This document shows, one piece after another, positions 63,501 through 64,000 of a stretch of DNA of 64,000 nt. Source of the stretch: Rhizobium rhizogenes NBRC 13257 (lineage in GTDB: Bacteria; Pseudomonadota; Alphaproteobacteria; Rhizobiales; Rhizobiaceae); assembly GCF_000696095.1 (NCBI RefSeq), contig NZ_BAYX01000022.1, positions 51,950 to 115,949 on the forward strand, read 5' to 3'. Each line of letters opens with the position of its first letter. Position 1 is the stretch's first letter. The position numbers and the translations under genes were made by a program. A model generated the notes under the pieces. The model saw nothing but the letters and a program-made list of their open reading frames with translations. It searched no databases and had not been told where the DNA came from.

Positions 63501-64000
63501 CCGCCGGTCAGCCGCAGGGTCTTGCCGTAGATCGGGGCATTGACGTGGATATTGCGGGCAACGACGTCGAACAGGTCGACGGCACCAGGAGCAGCCGCAA
63601 AGTTCCCCCCTGCCCCTTCGAATGTGACATCGCCGCCATTGACGGTAAACCCGGTCAGGCTGCCATCAGATCCGATATTGGGTACGCCGGTCGTCAGCGT
63701 CGCATGCGGTGTATTGATGAAGCCGCAGCCATTACAGGTGATTCCGTTAGGGTTCGCGACTATGACGTCGGCTCTGCCACCAAACACTTCGGTGGGACCA
63801 TTGAGCGCCGAACGATTGCCGCTCGTCACCTCGTTGAGGATGACCGAAGCGGGGCTGGAGCTGTTGAGGTTCGGGTTGCCGGGTGTGGCCCCGCCAAGGT
63901 TTGAGGTACCGACTTCGCCTTTGAAGTTGTTGAGGATCAGGCCCGGCGTGCCGACATTGAAGTCCGAAAATTTGTTGTGAGACAGGCCGGCCCCGTTCGG
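54569..64000 (-). CDS. cdiA: CdiA/FhaB-type two-partner-secretion exoprotein with deaminase toxin tip (5' end outside window)
   Basis: At least 3144 codons; the gene continues beyond 64000. The N-terminal visible part belongs to the TPS domain (GAGLSHNKFSDFNVGTPG, VIVANPNGITCNGCGFINT), which is recognised by a CdiB/TpsB porin not present here. Then come FHA-1 stalk repeats, including 93-residue tandem units (61320-62800), a conserved stretch with NRAGYNPETGIPFLGDAYFD near 59,300 as in E. coli CdiA, and FHA-2 repeats. NYQFNYLTHAQREEE (near 55,410) stands where the VENN pretoxin junction lies. The last 285 residues are the toxin, ending with SHAEADI and RPVCAGCQG: His and Glu at 54698-54706, Cys codons at 54626-54628 and 54617-54619, a deaminase zinc site. 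Confidence 0.9.
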   Translation of the reverse strand, partial: PNGAGLSHNKFSDFNVGTPGLILNNFKGEVGTSNLGGATPGNPNLNSSSPASVILNEVTSGNRSALNGPTEVFGGRADVIVANPNGITCNGCGFINTPHATLTTGVPNIGSDGSLTGFTVNGGDVTFEGAGGNFAAAPGAVDLFDVVARNIHVNAPIYGKTLRLTGGASQYNYATGEATALTATSGTPEYAIDGSALGAMQADRIKVVVTEKGAGVKMSGDMAANAGELSLSADGKISIGNASGSQGVTITSKRQVTAAKVSSKQKVAVQADQGITLQSVAADSDIVLASGTGLLSVSGDINSGTTVQMSSGGGIAAGSVTAGNGAATLSATSGNIAIAGAANSTGDLNLTATAGSISAASLLSNQNIALSAGLDIAVAGNVLAQGNVSATGRSIATGMAVSGINIAATSADPNGNVVLGSAGNLSLTATGGNVTTGNLLSAGSLSTSATGNVTAGGIQSGGDLTVTAASLTASGVTSHGLLTVNAATNVSGQILGSSNVLISGAAIQAGAIVSGVDFAATQAASGSLVLGSAGDMTLAASGGLSANTLLAAGTISASAADLSVGNVTGHQAIILSGSSSLTATGQVLGAGDVSLSGGSISLNQVISGLDFAATEANGGNITLGTAGDLTLQASGNLSATALLAAGTIMATAADLSLGSVTGHSDIALSGSNSLTVTNQILGANDISLSGGAVSTSQVVTGVDFAAMAQSSTGAIIIGSTGDLTVNATSATAGPLLVARDLNVTAGSFTASNVTGHGDVTVNAASDISGTLLAAGNVAITGSSITARGLVSGVDFTATNQSADGSVVLGSSGALTLKATAGNLNAANLLAAGNIVAIASGSIGNSVASNAVAHQNLTMTAGGSIALAGQSMAAGNINLQGQLITAASLVSGVDFAATRASTNGALMLAQGNAQSGTMTLTASNGDITASNALLSGGNFSATTTGDISYALLQSLANASLTAPGTISYTNNSNVTGNLTIDTGTIDLSGTRGAKLAVGGTLAVTATSANLTGSSLILGGLALNLSGQADLTGAQVNTVTNAGGSGDIAITAAGLTASDTTTLLAAHDLTLTLPTLTNSGQLAAGNNLTINTSGDLINTSTGLLYAGNDASLLVAGTLTNDQGAILAGDDLTIAGSTLTQRNQATTNISGLIQAGGDMSILTSNLTNKRSTTPTWTTGVLVSSGGVVGTFVLNPDVAGKPFAYLETSDQNMFQLYPGIDPPAWQDYQPLLWSEATLADGTSYHAWTWTSANGPTEVRPIYDWILARVPKDGNGTPVLDANNPSRYFIVDQVIRGGSDASTTYTWDPTSNLSQSVYEDQFTTALTPEAVIRAGGNLTVDATNLTNSYSRIEAGGDATLKGSTFTNEGVVLNRTTTLTCNAQSACTAYNADGTADPSRDIANGTSIVSGTTVIGGAAGIVKAAGSLNLNYAMVNNTSAAGSVAGQATVTSPATSSDPLSALNGMTAGGALFTVNSALSNVAGNGALTAGGGLTAALGNLTQISAANVAQLAALAKPQSGGVGGTVPGQAFIFETRAAFLDVSKFYGSSYFINRAGYNPETGIPFLGDAYFDNQLVDTQLRQLVGDGLGNGSFIPGNSAIEQMKTLLDNGAAYAEANGLAFGQAPTPEQVANLKQSMVIYQAQTINGVQVLAPVVYLSAADRAKAGSGAGAMIAGNTVDLNVGDLNNSGAVAAAGGLNIAASSIKSTGSFYAGGNANLTASNGITLAAQTMTIGGQNLINPKAGVSAGGNIQLAANNSDLNLQGASVKAGGSAQLSGNNVNLAAVKVDNGGQQNATGTRVNAGGNLNIAANNDVNVIGSSAKAGGDLNVQATSGAVNIVSTDVARKTDDGYTKTSGTDQQASQLSAGGNLQVNGNTGVLISGSDLSAKGDVGLTSNGDINVTTSQNQSNSTFGKGSSSSLTHNGSTITAGGDLVAKSNNDINVIGSNMTADGTLGLQAKNNVTIAEATDSTTLDVKSSSKKSGFFGSTKENASGHLETTTAAGSSISGKDGVTIISGGDTTVSASKITAGDAAHTSDLNIQTGGNLIVTAGKDTETEHDSAKRKGFLRSGSSSYDGYNETTVGSQLSASGDVNLDAGKAAAIVGSKVNADGSLNISGESVSIIGAQENHQSDSQRKDSGLFVGSGGGFISLYGKNEKQGAQSSTDNIGSTLSAGQDVNLTARATDLNIMGSSVTADRDINLSAARDVNVTPGAESASQSEQQKKSGFGLAFSTGGGGFSLGIGAQSTKDSKAQQSDTNAMSVLSAGRDLNISAGHDVNLQATSASAERDVSLFAGNDINLLSANDVTNYQEAHEKSFAGVTLTVSSQVGKAAQSIMNSAERLSDSGGVNAVTNTAIAGLGFYQGFKDLQGVYDQYQKSGDIGVNVSLTVGASHQENSWSSSSSTPVVTDIRAGRSISMEAENGSITSDGAQILAGYDKNGIPTLSGDPLTGDIFLSATNGNINLNAATGTTDTSSNNSSWSVGVGVGATFGGGGKGTADLGLVANAGYGKGSADTSGLSHTNTHVNGTGDITIITNDLALRGATITGNSVTANVKNLTIESQVDTAKAKADQLSLSASTGFGSTSISGVTQNAKGDAALVTEQSGIHAGTGGLNINVSGQTSLVGGLITSEASAELNNFSTGTLTVADIDTHSTWKANTYGGSIGTSGIVPSPPVKASENKTGQALSAIGGNIPITITDPAHQTQDIGTIRRDTDNTNTSLPGLPDLENILRDQYKTQADLQAAQATMAGLVGDIATNLYKNAGTQAERDLWAEGGQGRALLHAIGGGILGGVNGWEGAINGALGGAATTLMAPAIADLVKGMLKDSTLSDQDKQMLATMIGTSLSSAVGSVVGGGEGGSYGAANYQFNYLTHAQREEEITQLAACDGNQDCIQDIVGHYAGVSATQQSDLTACLTMACVDAIVASLGDSDATLGADYGQLLQYSGQAAEIAMADKGLGVLMQTRLQTDIAYAYSTAAYCEQNPGASCKRDGGLLYYLGQTALEATYGTLGQGGGGSGNPGNTSVKTGALFDNPSVTVTSRVSELLDQIPANSRGRITMGVAVVEDAAGNRQILISTSEPNGYLRPGVSLKDGETLISGPRGSHAEADIVRYAQQNGLKIVDIGATRPVCAGCQGVIPGGTTISTPLK
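61320..62800 (-). repeat. Tandem 93-residue (279-bp) units in the CdiA stalk
   Basis: Five to six units begin G(V/L)DFAAT and share LG.AGD(L/M)TL..SG, LLAAGTI, NVTGH, ILGA and LSGG blocks. The two best copies are 93 residues each, separated by exactly 279 bp; neighbours are 91, 99 and about 112 residues. Starts fall near 62,780, 62,450, 62,170, 61,890, 61,620 and 61,325. Confidence 0.85.

Overview
The window looks like chromosomal DNA of a Rhizobiaceae member, most likely Rhizobium. The support is high GC, the order fabI-fabB-fabA next to a divergent irr (a Fur-family haem/iron regulator of Rhizobiales), the block TIGR02300-aroA-cmk-rpsA, an EPSP synthase very like the Agrobacterium CP4 type, and a catabolic region full of Gfo/Idh/MocA dehydrogenases and ABC sugar importers. 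This placement is inferred from gene content and order; no search was run.

Layout. 1-7.7 kb: unsaturated fatty acid synthesis (fabI cut by the window start, fabB, fabA), irr, small membrane and envelope proteins, a frameshifted GIY-YIG nuclease gene and tRNA-Ala(GGC). 7.3-14.5 kb: TIGR02300 gene, aroA-cmk-rpsA, a long Ala/Pro/Gln-rich protein and a ribonuclease D. 14.6-18.5 kb: a MerR/XRE/cupin regulator divergent from gabT-gabD (GABA catabolism), with a perfect palindrome between them. 18.5-31.5 kb: a phosphatase, copC-copD (copC has no normal start codon), an AraC-controlled sugar importer operon ending in a dehydrogenase/aldo-keto reductase fusion, a DNA alkyltransferase, an amine oxidase and an lrgB pseudogene.

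31.6-51.1 kb is a 20-kb carbohydrate region with two regulatory units. The first is a LacI-type regulator divergent from a ribose-type importer (binding protein, two permeases, one ATPase) with a dehydrogenase and an isomerase. The second is a pair of divergent operons: iolD, iolE, a short-chain dehydrogenase, an isomerase and a dehydrogenase on the minus strand; an inositol-dehydrogenase-like gene, an aldehyde dehydrogenase, an HpcH-type aldolase, a 2-hydroxyacid dehydrogenase and another dehydrogenase on the plus strand. A RpiR-type regulator closes this block. Its own upstream region carries a perfect 18-bp TTGCAAT-type palindrome, and a close relative lies between the two divergent operons. 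The genes fit uptake and oxidation of an inositol or related polyol, but iolB, iolC, iolA and iolJ are not present here.

51.2-64 kb is a minus-strand contact-dependent inhibition (CDI, two-partner-secretion) locus. A giant CdiA/FhaB-type exoprotein (start beyond the window) ends in a toxin tip with a cytidine-deaminase-type HAE ... PxCxxC zinc site. A probable immunity gene follows, then a tail of promoterless, start-less toxin C-terminal fragments alternating with small immunity-like genes. The tail is visibly more AT-rich, and an IS91-type transposase remnant lies beyond it. This locus is the strongest candidate in the window for something undescribed.
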